NCBI RefSeq assembly: GCF_003261175.1
Contig: NZ_QLNP01000017.1
Coordinates: 1-64,000, forward strand
Reading direction: 5' to 3'
Origin: Arthrobacter globiformis
GTDB lineage: Bacteria; Actinomycetota; Actinomycetes; Actinomycetales; Micrococcaceae
DNA: 64,000 nt
A program made the position numbers and the translations under genes. Numbering within the stretch: position 1 is the stretch's first letter; every line of letters begins with the position of its first letter. The notes below the pieces were generated by a model that searched no databases, had not been told where the DNA came from, and saw nothing but the letters and a program-made list of their open reading frames with translations. Below, piece after piece: positions 33,379 through 45,397 of this stretch.

Positions 33379-35103
33379 CTACCTTCCTGTGGTGAAGCTC
33401 CAGGAAAGGCCGCTGAGCGGGTTCCCGCCGGCATCCTTGATGCTCGCGGAAATAGTGGCCGTGTACCTCGTGTTGGCCGCCAGCGTCACGTTCGGGTTCA
33501 GCGTTGCTACCCGGGTGGTGGCGTTGTAGCTGACGGCGTAGCTCACAAGCGCCCCCGTTGCGGCGTTGCGGAGGGCGAAGGTGCCGTTGGCCACGCCGGT
33601 GACCCTTTCACTAATCGTCGCCGTGACGTTGGCCGTGCGGCTGACCCCGGTCGCGTTCGCTGCCGGCGACTTAGCGGTCACCACCGGGCGTGGGCCCGTC
33701 GTGAACACCCAGGAGTTCGCGACAATCGGATTGCCGGCGATGTCCGTAATGCCTGCAGTCACGGCTACCGTGTGCTTCCGGTCAGGGTTGAGCGTTACGT
33801 TCGGGTTGAGAGTGGCCGCACGGGTCGTGGCGTTCCAGGTGACGGGAGCCGCGATCACCGCCCCTTCGGAGTTCTTCAAGTTGAAGGACGCGAATCCTAT
33901 GCCGGCAATCGGCTCACTGAAGGTTGCCGTGACGTTGGCCGTCTGGCTGACCATCAGCGAGTTGATGGCCGGAGCCTTGGCGGTGACAACGGGAGCCACA
34001 GTGTCAACGGTGAAAGCCAGTGACCCGACGGAGCGCGTTTCGATTCCGCCCGGGCTGACCTCCCCGGCGGTCACGGTGTGCCGCCCGTTGGCCAGCGCCC
34101 GGCTGGACGTGATCGAGTAGCTGCCGTTAGCGGCGACCGATGCCGAACCGCTGGCCACCCCGTCAATGTAGAGGTTGACGCTGGCGGCGTCCGGCAAGGC
34201 AACGGCACCCGTGAAGCTGGGGGTGGTGCTGCGGGTGATGTTGTCCGTGTTCAAACGACCGGTGTCGCTTGCTGCGGTCAGGTCGGGTGTGCTCGGTCCC
34301 TTGGCCAGAGGTGCCGTGCATTCCGGGCCGGCCGGACCGCCGATGGCCGCGTACTCGAAAATGGTGACTTCGTTGCCGACCGCGGCGTCGCGTCCCAGCC
34401 ACATGCCCCGGCTCTCGGCGCTGGTGGGTGATGCCGCGCGGTCTGCATCCGACAGGCCGTCGGCACCAACACCGGCGAGGCCATTCCAAGTGGCCGTCCA
34501 CGTGGTGAGGCCCGGCCCGTCGTAAACAACGACGCCGTCCTCGCCGGAACCCGGGGCACCGGCACGCAGCGTGCGCCGCCCGTTCAGTGCGAACGACTGG
34601 TTGGATGCCACGACCCTGGCCTCCAGCTGGTCCGCCGGAAGCTGCCCGCCGCCGGCGGCAACAGCGGTACCCTTCATCACCACGGTGTTGGCGTTGATCT
34701 TCGTGGCCCGCTGCGTGACGGTGACGTTCCCCACGAATGTCTGGTCACCGACGTCGGGGGCCGTCAGAACACGGACCACATCACCCGGGCGGATGTCCGG
34801 GGTGGTGCCTTCCCAGCATCCTCCGCCGGGGTGGTTGACTTCCACGATGCCAGCCACAGGCGTCAGGACCGACGACGTGCCGATGACTGCGCCGCCGCGA
34901 AGCACCTGGATCGTGGGGCGGTCGCCGGCTGCGTACCCTTCGGCCGAGACCATATCCCGTTCCGGGAAAACGGTGATGATGTGTGTACCCGGGTCGCTAA
35001 TGACGGCGAAAGCCGGAACAACCGTGGTCGGAACGGCCAGCGCAATCAGCGCGCCGGCTGTGACGGCGGCTGCCAGGCGCGGACGAATTCTTGCAGGTTT
35101 CAT
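33379..35103 (-). CDS. Secreted protein with Ig-like (Big_5) domains
   Basis: The protein is 574 aa with a signal peptide ending near PAFA (residue 33). An N-terminal region of unknown fold (to about 300) is followed by a bacterial Ig domain (LPDAASVNLYIDGVASGSASVAANGSYSI) and then two tandem Big_5 domains beginning VVTAKAPAINSLMVSQTANVTA and VVTAKSPAANATGVSRTANVTA. Each ends in a W-FTTG motif (NSWVFTTG, LSWSFTTG). It is not anchored by any motif I can see. It probably acts outside the cell as an adhesive or binding protein; no catalytic domain is evident. Confidence 0.88.
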   Translation of the reverse strand: MKPARIRPRLAAAVTAGALIALAVPTTVVPAFAVISDPGTHIITVFPERDMVSAEGYAAGDRPTIQVLRGGAVIGTSSVLTPVAGIVEVNHPGGGCWEGTTPDIRPGDVVRVLTAPDVGDQTFVGNVTVTQRATKINANTVVMKGTAVAAGGGQLPADQLEARVVASNQSFALNGRRTLRAGAPGSGEDGVVVYDGPGLTTWTATWNGLAGVGADGLSDADRAASPTSAESRGMWLGRDAAVGNEVTIFEYAAIGGPAGPECTAPLAKGPSTPDLTAASDTGRLNTDNITRSTTPSFTGAVALPDAASVNLYIDGVASGSASVAANGSYSITSSRALANGRHTVTAGEVSPGGIETRSVGSLAFTVDTVAPVVTAKAPAINSLMVSQTANVTATFSEPIAGIGFASFNLKNSEGAVIAAPVTWNATTRAATLNPNVTLNPDRKHTVAVTAGITDIAGNPIVANSWVFTTGPRPVVTAKSPAANATGVSRTANVTATISERVTGVANGTFALRNAATGALVSYAVSYNATTRVATLNPNVTLAANTRYTATISASIKDAGGNPLSGLSWSFTTGR

Positions 35104-35157
35104 GGAAAGCTCCCCTCAAAGGCCCCAGACTTCACCCGGCCGAGACCCAGCGAGGTG

Positions 35158-35188
35158 ATCCTCTTCAGGTCCATGATCTGAAGAGGAT
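35158..35188. promoter_or_regulatory. 11-bp inverted repeat upstream of the Ig-domain gene
   Basis: ATCCTCTTCAG and CTGAAGAGGAT flank a 9-nt spacer, 55-85 bp upstream of the secreted protein's start. It has the size of a dimeric-regulator operator, but could also fold as an RNA hairpin. Confidence 0.5.
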
Positions 35189-35231
35189 GCCAGTATCCGG
35201 ACGCCACGCTGGGGAAACCTTTAACCAAAAG

Positions 35232-35262
35232 CTGCGGGACCCCTCATCGAGGGGTCCCGCAG
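35232..35262 (-). terminator. Rho-independent terminator of the DUF4375-like gene
   Basis: A perfect 14-bp stem CTGCGGGACCCCTC/GAGGGGTCCCGCAG with a 3-nt loop, followed on the minus strand by CTTTTGG. It lies 43 bp after the stop of the minus-strand gene. Confidence 0.85.
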
Positions 35263-35304
35263 AACCGCGGCCCGACAAGGCCACACGCCCGGTTTGCCCG
35301 CGCG

Positions 35305-36195
35305 CTACGCCTCCACGAGGTCCTCGTCCACGTCGGCGTCCAGTTCTTCGAACTCGACGGCGGCCACGATTTCCCTGGTCTCGGGGTTGAGCATGAAGGC
35401 CTCGTCGTCGTCCTCGATCATCAGGAAGTCGCCGTGGTCGGTGCTGAAGCGCCAGGCCAGCACGGTCTCGCCGTTGTGGTTGTAGTTCGGGTCGCCCATG
35501 GTGATTTTCTGCAGCCCGTACCCGGCGATGTCGCACAGCTCGCGGATGATGACCTCGAATTCGGGGGCGTTCCCGAGGGCCTCTTCCTCTGCTTCGGCGC
35601 GACGCTCTTCGAGGTCCGGCAGCGCCGCCACGCGCTTGGCGATGTGTGCGGTGAGCTCATCGTCGTTCAGGACCAGCAGGCCTTCCTGTCCGCGCAGCCA
35701 CGCCGCATTGAGGGCCACGATGTCCTCGGTTTCGAGGAGCGATTCGAATTCGGCGTCGAGGTCCTCCAAGGCCTGCACACGTTCCGGAAGCTCGCCGGCT
35801 TCATCGACTTCACTGGCGTCGGCCTCGCCGTCCAGGTAGATGTCGGCTTCCTCCTCGGACAGGGCGTCGAATGCCTCCGCGGTGCGGTCAAAGAGGTCGA
35901 CGTGCCCGGCGGCGCCCATGCCCTCCAGGCCCTCGCGGATGTAGGCGTCAAGCTCCTCACGGTCCGGGGCTGTGAAAACATACTGCGCAAAGCCGCCACC
36001 CAGGGACTGCGTCAGGTAGAAGTCCACGAAGTAGCTGCGCAGCGCGTTGGGTGCGATCTCCTCCGGGCCGAGCAGCTCCTGGTACATGCTGTTCACCACG
36101 GCGACGTTGGAATCAACAATCTCCGCGTCACTGGCACTGCTGCCGCCTGCGGCGCCTTCGACGGTCAGGACAACGGGGTATTCGCTGGAAGTCAT
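35305..36195 (-). CDS. DUF4375 (DMP19)-like acidic protein
   Basis: The protein is 296 aa and very acidic. Residues about 30-70 (VAVVNSMYQELLGPEEIAPNALRSYFVDFYLTQSLGGGFAQYVF) match the DMP19/DUF4375 pattern of a helix followed by a G-G-F-x-Q-Y motif. A Glu/Asp-rich middle (YLDGEADASEVDEAGELPE) and a C-terminal region with NYNHNGETVLAWRFSTDHGDFLM follow. DMP19 is a DNA-mimic protein in Neisseria; whether this one mimics DNA is unknown. It has its own terminator, so it is likely monocistronic. Confidence 0.8.
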   Translation of the reverse strand: MTSSEYPVVLTVEGAAGGSSASDAEIVDSNVAVVNSMYQELLGPEEIAPNALRSYFVDFYLTQSLGGGFAQYVFTAPDREELDAYIREGLEGMGAAGHVDLFDRTAEAFDALSEEEADIYLDGEADASEVDEAGELPERVQALEDLDAEFESLLETEDIVALNAAWLRGQEGLLVLNDDELTAHIAKRVAALPDLEERRAEAEEEALGNAPEFEVIIRELCDIAGYGLQKITMGDPNYNHNGETVLAWRFSTDHGDFLMIEDDDEAFMLNPETREIVAAVEFEELDADVDEDLVEA

Positions 36196-36382
36196 GGGAA
36201 ATCCTCACTGCAGAAAGCCGGTGGTGCTCAGGACCCTTTCAACGTACGCGCCGCCTGCGCCCGCAGGTTGAGGGCGAAGTGAACGCCAGGCGAAGTTTCT
36301 GCAATTTGAGGGCCTCTCCCGCCCGACTAAGATGGATCAGATAACCTGCAGATTTTCGAGTTGCCGAAAGTAGCGCGCACCC

Positions 36383-39820
<3,438 letters not shown>

Positions 39821-39832
39821 CAGGTCCCGCCG

Positions 39833-40225
39833 TCAGGCCGGCGCCGTCAGGATCCGCGGCGCGGTCTGCTTCCGCAGCCAGCGCCCCAGCGCTTTGCCCT
39901 TTCCCTTCCACCAGTTCTCCTCGTCCGTGTCCGTCCGCCACCGGTACGTCACCACCACCAGCACAAACATCCCGAGCATAACGTCCCCCCAGACGCCGGA
40001 GGCCGCATCAATCAGGACGGTAATTGCCATGACCAGAATCGCTGGCGGAGCCAGTGTCCTGAAGACGGTGTTGGCCACGTAGCGCCCGCGGGAGCGGGGC
40101 ACGGAGAGCAGCCGGAGCATGTCGGCACAGGCGCAGACGAGTACGAGGGCCTGCCCCAGCGTCAACAGGATCGACCCCGGCAGGGACCCGGCGAACTGTA
40201 CGGCTGATGCCAGTCCGGCGCTCAT
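39833..40225 (-). CDS. Small membrane protein of unknown function
   Basis: The protein is 130 aa from the ATG at 40225 (upstream codons are Arg-rich and unlikely). Three hydrophobic helices are visible: SILLTLGQALVLVCACADMLRLL, LAPPAILVMAITVLIDAASGVW and VMLGMFVLVVVTYRW. A basic tail with WWKGKGKALGRWLRKQ follows. I do not recognise the family. It converges with the SNF2 gene 12 bp away and diverges from the GAF regulator. Confidence 0.65.
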   Translation of the reverse strand: MSAGLASAVQFAGSLPGSILLTLGQALVLVCACADMLRLLSVPRSRGRYVANTVFRTLAPPAILVMAITVLIDAASGVWGDVMLGMFVLVVVTYRWRTDTDEENWWKGKGKALGRWLRKQTAPRILTAPA

Positions 40226-40433
40226 GGCCTGTAACCGGGCTCGGCCGGCTTTCCTGCAAAGTGCATGTCGTCTCCTCCGTCGCTCTGGGCGGTTCGCGTG
40301 TCCGACCATTCAAGTGCCCCGTACGGCCCCTGTCACGGGCAACCGCTACCCGTCTTTCGTGGTTGAAGTACCCGGATTCGAACAGCGGTACGCAGCTGGC
40401 GACGATTCCATTCGAGCAACTGGCGGCAGACAC

Positions 40434-40439
40434 TACCAT
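40434..40439 (+). promoter_or_regulatory. -10 box TACCAT, leaderless-type
   Basis: TACCAT ends 6 nt before the ATG at 40446 of the GAF regulator, supporting that start over the longer open frame upstream. Confidence 0.5.
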
Positions 40440-40445
40440 TGGCCT

Positions 40446-42404
40446 ATGGGTGCCCAAGACAGCCCGCCAGTGCGTGCGGGCGACGCTCCCCCGCAGGAGG
40501 CGATGACGCTGGGGCGACTTCTGGCTCTTCTGGGCGAAGGCATCTCTGCCGAAGCTCTGGAGACACAACTGGCGGCTATGCAGGCGGAGCACCTCCTCGA
40601 CCCGTCGACGGCAGCGGCGGCCCGCAGCCTCAACGCACGGCTTCGGGAGGCCAGCCGAAGGGAGGGCCTGCTCCGCGTCCTGTACGACACCGCCACGGAC
40701 CTCACCGGCATCCGCGACGTGGAGGCCGTTCTGAAGGCCATCGTCCGCAGAACCCGCTCGCTCATCGGCAGCGACATCGCCTATCTGAGCCTGAACGACT
40801 ACAACTCCGGGGAATCCTACATCCGGGTGACGGACGGCGCCGCCACAGCCCTGTTCCGGAACATCCGCATGCCCCTGGGCGAGGGTGTCCTCGGTGCTGT
40901 GGCCACCGGCGAAGCCCCTTCACAATCCGCGGACTACTTGGTGGACCAGACCAAGTCGCACCTTGAGTCGAGCGACGCGGCGGTCGCGGCAGAAGGCGTA
41001 CGGGCCATCATGGGCGTTCCCTTGCGGGCCGAGGGCAAGGTCATCGGCGCGCTCCTCGTGGCGGACCGGCACGCGCACACGTTCAGCAGCGACGACGTCG
41101 CACTCATGGAATCCATCGGCACCCACGCTGCTGTGGCCCTCGAGAACGCGCGTCACTTCACCGAAATGGCCGATGCCCTGGCCCGTCTGGATCAGGCACA
41201 GCGGCAGAATCTTGCCCATCTGAAGGCCCTGGAGGAGCTATCCTCCCTTGACCAGCGGCTGATGGAGACCCTGGCGTCCGCCAACAGCCTGCCCAACCTC
41301 ATGATGCTTCTCGCCGAATCGATGGACAGCGAGGTGTCCGTCGTTTCACCCATGGGCGAGACCCTGGCAGGACTCGGCGCCAACCCCGACTTTGGCAGTC
41401 CCGCCGCCCTGAGCGCCGCGGAACTCTCCGCCGCGCGGACGCTGCCTGTGCCTTTTACAGTCAGGGGCCGGCACTACACCGTGATGTCCGCGGTGGCCGG
41501 CGACCAGCACCTGGGCTCGCTCATCGTTGCCGGCCACGTCAGCCAGGACCGGCTTGCAGTGCTGGAGCGAAGCGCCCTGGTCCTCAGTGCGGCGTTGCTC
41601 TCTGAAAGGACCTTCCAGGACGCGCAGTACCGGCTGCAGCTCGAGCTCATAGACGAACTCCTGAATCCACGGTCCGAGGATACCGAAGCGCTGAAACGGC
41701 GGGCCGGAAGATTCGGTTTGGCCGACAACATCCCGCTGGTGGTCCGGGTGGTGGGCGTCCGGGAGGACCAGCGGCAGAGGGCTCTGGCAGTACTGAAGCG
41801 GCATGCGCAGGACCGTCCCGGGATCACTGCCCTTCACGAATCCCATCTGTGCGTCATCGAGCCGCGTGCGCGCCGAGGTACTTCCGGTGTTGATATGCCC
41901 TTGGACAACGGACAGTCACTCGTTGATGCCCTGAAGCACCAGCGGATCGAGGCCAGCGTTGGATCGTCCCAGTCGGTGGCGGGATTCTCCCGGCTGGCCG
42001 ACGCTCACGCCGAGGCTGATGCCGTACTACGTGCGCTGCAGGCGCTGGCGCGAAACGGCGAGGCGGCCGACCGGGCTGCCCTCGGCACAGCAGGCATGCT
42101 GCTGGGCGCCATGGACAGCCCCTTTGCCGCCCAGCTGCTGGCGGCTCAGCTCGGACCCCTGCTGGACTACGACGGCCGCCGGGGAACACAGCTGGTTCTG
42201 ACCGCCTGGACCTTTCTTGAGAACGACGCCTCCGGCACCGCAGCGGCGGAGGCCCTGCACATTCATCCCAACACGCTTCGCCAACGGCTGGAACGCATCG
42301 ACAGTGTCCTCGGGGCCAGCTGGCGCAGGGGCGGCCGGTCCCTGGACATCCACGTGGCACTGCGGCTCTGGCGTCTGCAGTCCGCCGGGAGCCGAGGCCA
42401 CTAA
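40446..42404 (+). CDS. GAF-domain transcriptional regulator with PucR/CdaR-type HTH
   Basis: The protein is 652 aa. After a short N-terminal helical region, residues about 75-210 form a GAF domain (LLRVLYDTATDLTGIRDVEAVLKAIVRRT, GVLGAVATGEAP, AIMGVPLRAEGKVIGALLVADR). The C-terminus (about 580-645) carries the HTH_30 helix-turn-helix TAWTFLENDASGTAAAEALHIHPNTLRQRLERID. This is the architecture of actinobacterial activators of small catabolic operons. It stands 157 bp upstream of the adh-aldh-MHS genes in the same direction and probably activates them in response to their substrate. Confidence 0.9.
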   Translation: MGAQDSPPVRAGDAPPQEAMTLGRLLALLGEGISAEALETQLAAMQAEHLLDPSTAAAARSLNARLREASRREGLLRVLYDTATDLTGIRDVEAVLKAIVRRTRSLIGSDIAYLSLNDYNSGESYIRVTDGAATALFRNIRMPLGEGVLGAVATGEAPSQSADYLVDQTKSHLESSDAAVAAEGVRAIMGVPLRAEGKVIGALLVADRHAHTFSSDDVALMESIGTHAAVALENARHFTEMADALARLDQAQRQNLAHLKALEELSSLDQRLMETLASANSLPNLMMLLAESMDSEVSVVSPMGETLAGLGANPDFGSPAALSAAELSAARTLPVPFTVRGRHYTVMSAVAGDQHLGSLIVAGHVSQDRLAVLERSALVLSAALLSERTFQDAQYRLQLELIDELLNPRSEDTEALKRRAGRFGLADNIPLVVRVVGVREDQRQRALAVLKRHAQDRPGITALHESHLCVIEPRARRGTSGVDMPLDNGQSLVDALKHQRIEASVGSSQSVAGFSRLADAHAEADAVLRALQALARNGEAADRAALGTAGMLLGAMDSPFAAQLLAAQLGPLLDYDGRRGTQLVLTAWTFLENDASGTAAAEALHIHPNTLRQRLERIDSVLGASWRRGGRSLDIHVALRLWRLQSAGSRGH

Positions 42405-42423
42405 CACTGGCCCGGTTCACAGT

Positions 42424-42446
42424 GCATGTGGTTTTCAAGCACATGC
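42424..42446. promoter_or_regulatory. Inverted repeat upstream of the dehydrogenase operon
   Basis: GCATGTG and CACATGC flank 9 nt, in the gap between the regulator and the alcohol dehydrogenase gene. A second weaker pair, TGTGGC and GCCACG, follows at about 42459-42485. These are candidate activator sites. Confidence 0.5.
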
Positions 42447-42561
42447 TTCCGCCGCCAATGTGGCAAAAACTTACATAGGCCACGTCACACCACTCTGGAA
42501 CGATGAAATCTGCGGCACCTGTCAGGTAGCCAGCGATCCCCATTTTTAGGAGTCAGTAACA

Positions 42562-43812
42562 ATGTCGTGTGCGCATGCAGCGGGCATCCGTCCCGCAACC
42601 TTCGGCGTCCTGCGGTTGCCGCGGAACATCGTCGTCGGCGCCCAGCAGCGTTTTGCCATCGCCGATATCGCAGCAGAGCTCGGTGACAGCGTCCTCATCT
42701 GCACGGACCCCCGGCTCGCGGCTTCGGACGAACTGCAGAGCCTCGTTACGAGCCTTGAGAGCCGGCAGCTGTCCGTCCGGGTCTACGGAGAAACCCAGGC
42801 CGAACTGCCCACCCCGGGCATCATGGCCTGCATCGAAGAGCTTAAGGGTCAGGACGTCGACGTCGTCATCGGCTTCGGCGGCGGCAGCTGCATGGACATG
42901 GCAAAAGTGGTCTCGGTGCTGCTGACGCACGGCGGCCAGCCCAGCGACTACTACGGCGAATTCGCCGTTCCCGGTCCCGTCAAGCCCGTCATCGCCTTGC
43001 CCACCACGGCAGGCACCGGGTCCGAAGCGACCGCCATTGCCGTGGTTTCCGATCCCGAACTCGGCATGAAGATGGGCATCTCAAGCCCCCACATCATCCC
43101 CTTCGCCTCGGTGTGCGACCCCGAACTGACTTACACCTGCCCGCCGTCCCTGACGGCAGCCACCGGCGCGGACACCTTCGTCCACTTGGTCGAATCATTC
43201 ACGGCCATCACCCGGGAACCGACCCGCACGCTCGCAAGCGAGCGCGTGTTCGTGGGCAAGAATGTCCTGACCGACTCCCTGGCACTGGACGGGATCCGGC
43301 TCCTCGGCAGGAGTTTGGCCACCGCCTACAAGGATCCGGGCAACACCGATGCCCGAGCCGACATGATGCTCGCCGCACTCTACGGCGGCATAGTCCTCAG
43401 CAACGCCGGAACGGCGGCGGCGCACGCCATCCAGTACCCCGTTGGCGCGCTGACTCACACTCCGCACGGCGTGGGCGTCGGCCTGCTGCTCCCCTACGTT
43501 GTCCGTCACAACTTCAGCGCCATCGAACCGCAGCTAGGGCAGATTGCCGAGGCGCTCGGACGCGACATCAAAGGCCTGGACTGCCGGAGCGCGGCAGTTG
43601 CCGGAGTGGAGGCCATCGACGAAATCATCGCCGCCATTGAACTGCCTGCCACGCTACAGGACCTCGGCGTCCAGGAGGCCGACCTTGGCGAGATCGCCAG
43701 GCTGTCCCTGAACTCGAAGCGGCTCATCGACAACAACCCGGTGCCGCTCGACCTGGAGTCAGTTACGTCCATCGTCCGGGCCGCTTACGACGGCGACCGT
43801 ACCATCCGCTAA
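42562..43812 (+). CDS. Iron-containing alcohol dehydrogenase (4-hydroxybutyrate dehydrogenase-like)
   Basis: The protein is 416 aa; TAGGAG lies about 10 nt before the ATG. It is a group III (iron-dependent) alcohol dehydrogenase: VVIGFGGGSCMDMAKV (NAD binding), LPTTAGTGSEATAIAVV, and iron ligands in TGADTFVHLVES, NAGTAAAHAIQYP and LTHTPHGVGVGLLLPYV. In combination with the downstream semialdehyde-type dehydrogenase and transporter, a 4-hydroxybutyrate (GHB) to succinic semialdehyde step is the most coherent reading. Other omega-hydroxyacids or diols cannot be excluded. Confidence 0.88.
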   Translation: MSCAHAAGIRPATFGVLRLPRNIVVGAQQRFAIADIAAELGDSVLICTDPRLAASDELQSLVTSLESRQLSVRVYGETQAELPTPGIMACIEELKGQDVDVVIGFGGGSCMDMAKVVSVLLTHGGQPSDYYGEFAVPGPVKPVIALPTTAGTGSEATAIAVVSDPELGMKMGISSPHIIPFASVCDPELTYTCPPSLTAATGADTFVHLVESFTAITREPTRTLASERVFVGKNVLTDSLALDGIRLLGRSLATAYKDPGNTDARADMMLAALYGGIVLSNAGTAAAHAIQYPVGALTHTPHGVGVGLLLPYVVRHNFSAIEPQLGQIAEALGRDIKGLDCRSAAVAGVEAIDEIIAAIELPATLQDLGVQEADLGEIARLSLNSKRLIDNNPVPLDLESVTSIVRAAYDGDRTIR

Positions 43813-43860
43813 AACGCTTCGCTGTCATATCAGCACCTGATCAAAACCCGAGGATCCCCA

Positions 43861-45336
43861 ATGACACTTCTCTCCGCCCAGGAACCGCTCGACGTCGATG
43901 AGCTTGTGGTCCCCCGCCAGCTGCTCATCGCCGGAGGCTGGCAGGACGCCACGGCCGGCCACACCGTCGACGTCGTCAATCCTTCCGATGGAACCATAAT
44001 CACCGCCATCGCGGACGCCAGCGTCGAGGACGGCCTCGCCGCCGTCGATGCCGCCGCCGCGGCATTCCCCGGATGGGCAGCCACGCCGCCCCGGCGCCGC
44101 GCTGAGATCCTCAGCCGCTGCTTCGAACTGATGACCGAGCGCAGCGAACAACTGGCCCATCTCATCTCTCTCGAGAACGGCAAGGCGCTTCCCGATGCCC
44201 GGGGAGAGGTGGCCTACGCCGCAGAGTTCTTCCGCTGGTACGCCGAGGAGGCCGTCCGGATCATAGGCGAGGTGTCCACATCGCCATCAGGTGCGAACCG
44301 CATCCTGGTCCAGCACCAGCCGATCGGTGTCTGCGTCCTCATAACGCCCTGGAACTTCCCCGCCGCGATGGCCACCCGCAAGCTCGCACCAGCGCTTGCC
44401 GCCGGCTGCACTGCCGTACTCAAGCCAGCCACGCTGACCCCATTGACCTCCCTCGCCATCGCCCAGCTGATGGTCGACGCGGGCGTCCCGGCCGGCGTCG
44501 TCAACGTGATCACCACGAGCAAGACGGGCGACGTCATGACGCCGATCCTGGCTGACCCCCGCGTTCGTAAGCTCTCGTTCACCGGTTCCACCGGAGTCGG
44601 GCGCCACCTGTTGCGGCAGGCGGCGGACAACGTCCTCAAGTGCTCCATGGAACTGGGCGGCAACGCCCCTTTCCTTGTGTTCGAGGACGCCGACCTGGAC
44701 AAGGCAATCGACGGCGTCATGATCGCCAAGATGCGCAACGGCGGCCAGGCCTGCACCGCAGCCAACAGGATCTACGTACAGCGCGGAATCCAGGCGGAGT
44801 TCGCAAGTCGCCTGGCGGGCCGCATGGCCGCCCTGACAGTCGGGCCGGGCACGGATCCGTCCACCGAAGTGGGTCCGCTGGTGGATCAGGCAAGTGTCCT
44901 GAAGGTGGACGCCTTGGTCCGCGATGCCCTCGACCAGGGTGCGCGCCTGCTCACCGGCGGGCAGATGCCGCAAGGGGAAGGCTACTACTACCCGCCCACT
45001 GTGGTAACCAACGTGCCGCTCCATGCACGCATGGTAAGTGAGGAAATCTTCGGGCCCGTAGCATCTGTTATCTGCTTCGACACCGAGGACGAAGTCATCG
45101 CGGCCGCCAACGACTCCGAGTACGGCCTTGCGGCGTATGTGTTCACCGAGGACCTGCGCCGGGGGCTGCGGATATCCGAACGCATCGAAAGCGGAATGGT
45201 GGCCCTCAACCGGGGGCTCGTCTCTGACCCGGCCGCACCGTTCGGCGGCGTCAAGCAAAGCGGCCTGGGACGCGAAGGCGCCCATCAGGGCCTGTTGGAC
45301 TTCACTGAAACCAAGTACATCGCCGTCGACTGGTGA
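43861..45336 (+). CDS. NAD(P)-dependent succinate-semialdehyde-type dehydrogenase
   Basis: The protein is 491 aa with the full aldehyde dehydrogenase fold: ITPWNFPAAMATRKLAPALAAG (cofactor entry), FTGSTGVGRHL, the catalytic Glu in MELGGNAPFLVFEDADLD and the nucleophile Cys in NGGQACTAANRIYVQ, then EEIFGPVASV. The Gabd-like signature and length fit succinate-semialdehyde dehydrogenase. It lies 48 bp after the iron alcohol dehydrogenase, so together they could turn a hydroxyacid into a dicarboxylate for the TCA cycle. Confidence 0.9.
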   Translation: MTLLSAQEPLDVDELVVPRQLLIAGGWQDATAGHTVDVVNPSDGTIITAIADASVEDGLAAVDAAAAAFPGWAATPPRRRAEILSRCFELMTERSEQLAHLISLENGKALPDARGEVAYAAEFFRWYAEEAVRIIGEVSTSPSGANRILVQHQPIGVCVLITPWNFPAAMATRKLAPALAAGCTAVLKPATLTPLTSLAIAQLMVDAGVPAGVVNVITTSKTGDVMTPILADPRVRKLSFTGSTGVGRHLLRQAADNVLKCSMELGGNAPFLVFEDADLDKAIDGVMIAKMRNGGQACTAANRIYVQRGIQAEFASRLAGRMAALTVGPGTDPSTEVGPLVDQASVLKVDALVRDALDQGARLLTGGQMPQGEGYYYPPTVVTNVPLHARMVSEEIFGPVASVICFDTEDEVIAAANDSEYGLAAYVFTEDLRRGLRISERIESGMVALNRGLVSDPAAPFGGVKQSGLGREGAHQGLLDFTETKYIAVDW

Positions 45337-45397
45337 ACCGGGTTCACTCCCCTGATCATTCCCCACATTCCTATTTGACCTTCGAAAGAGAAGACCA

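Noticed and set aside
40360-40400. GGATTCGAAC-like string resembling a minus-strand tRNA T-arm
   Set aside because: The flanking bases do not form a 5-bp T stem and no acceptor or anticodon arm can be built around it.
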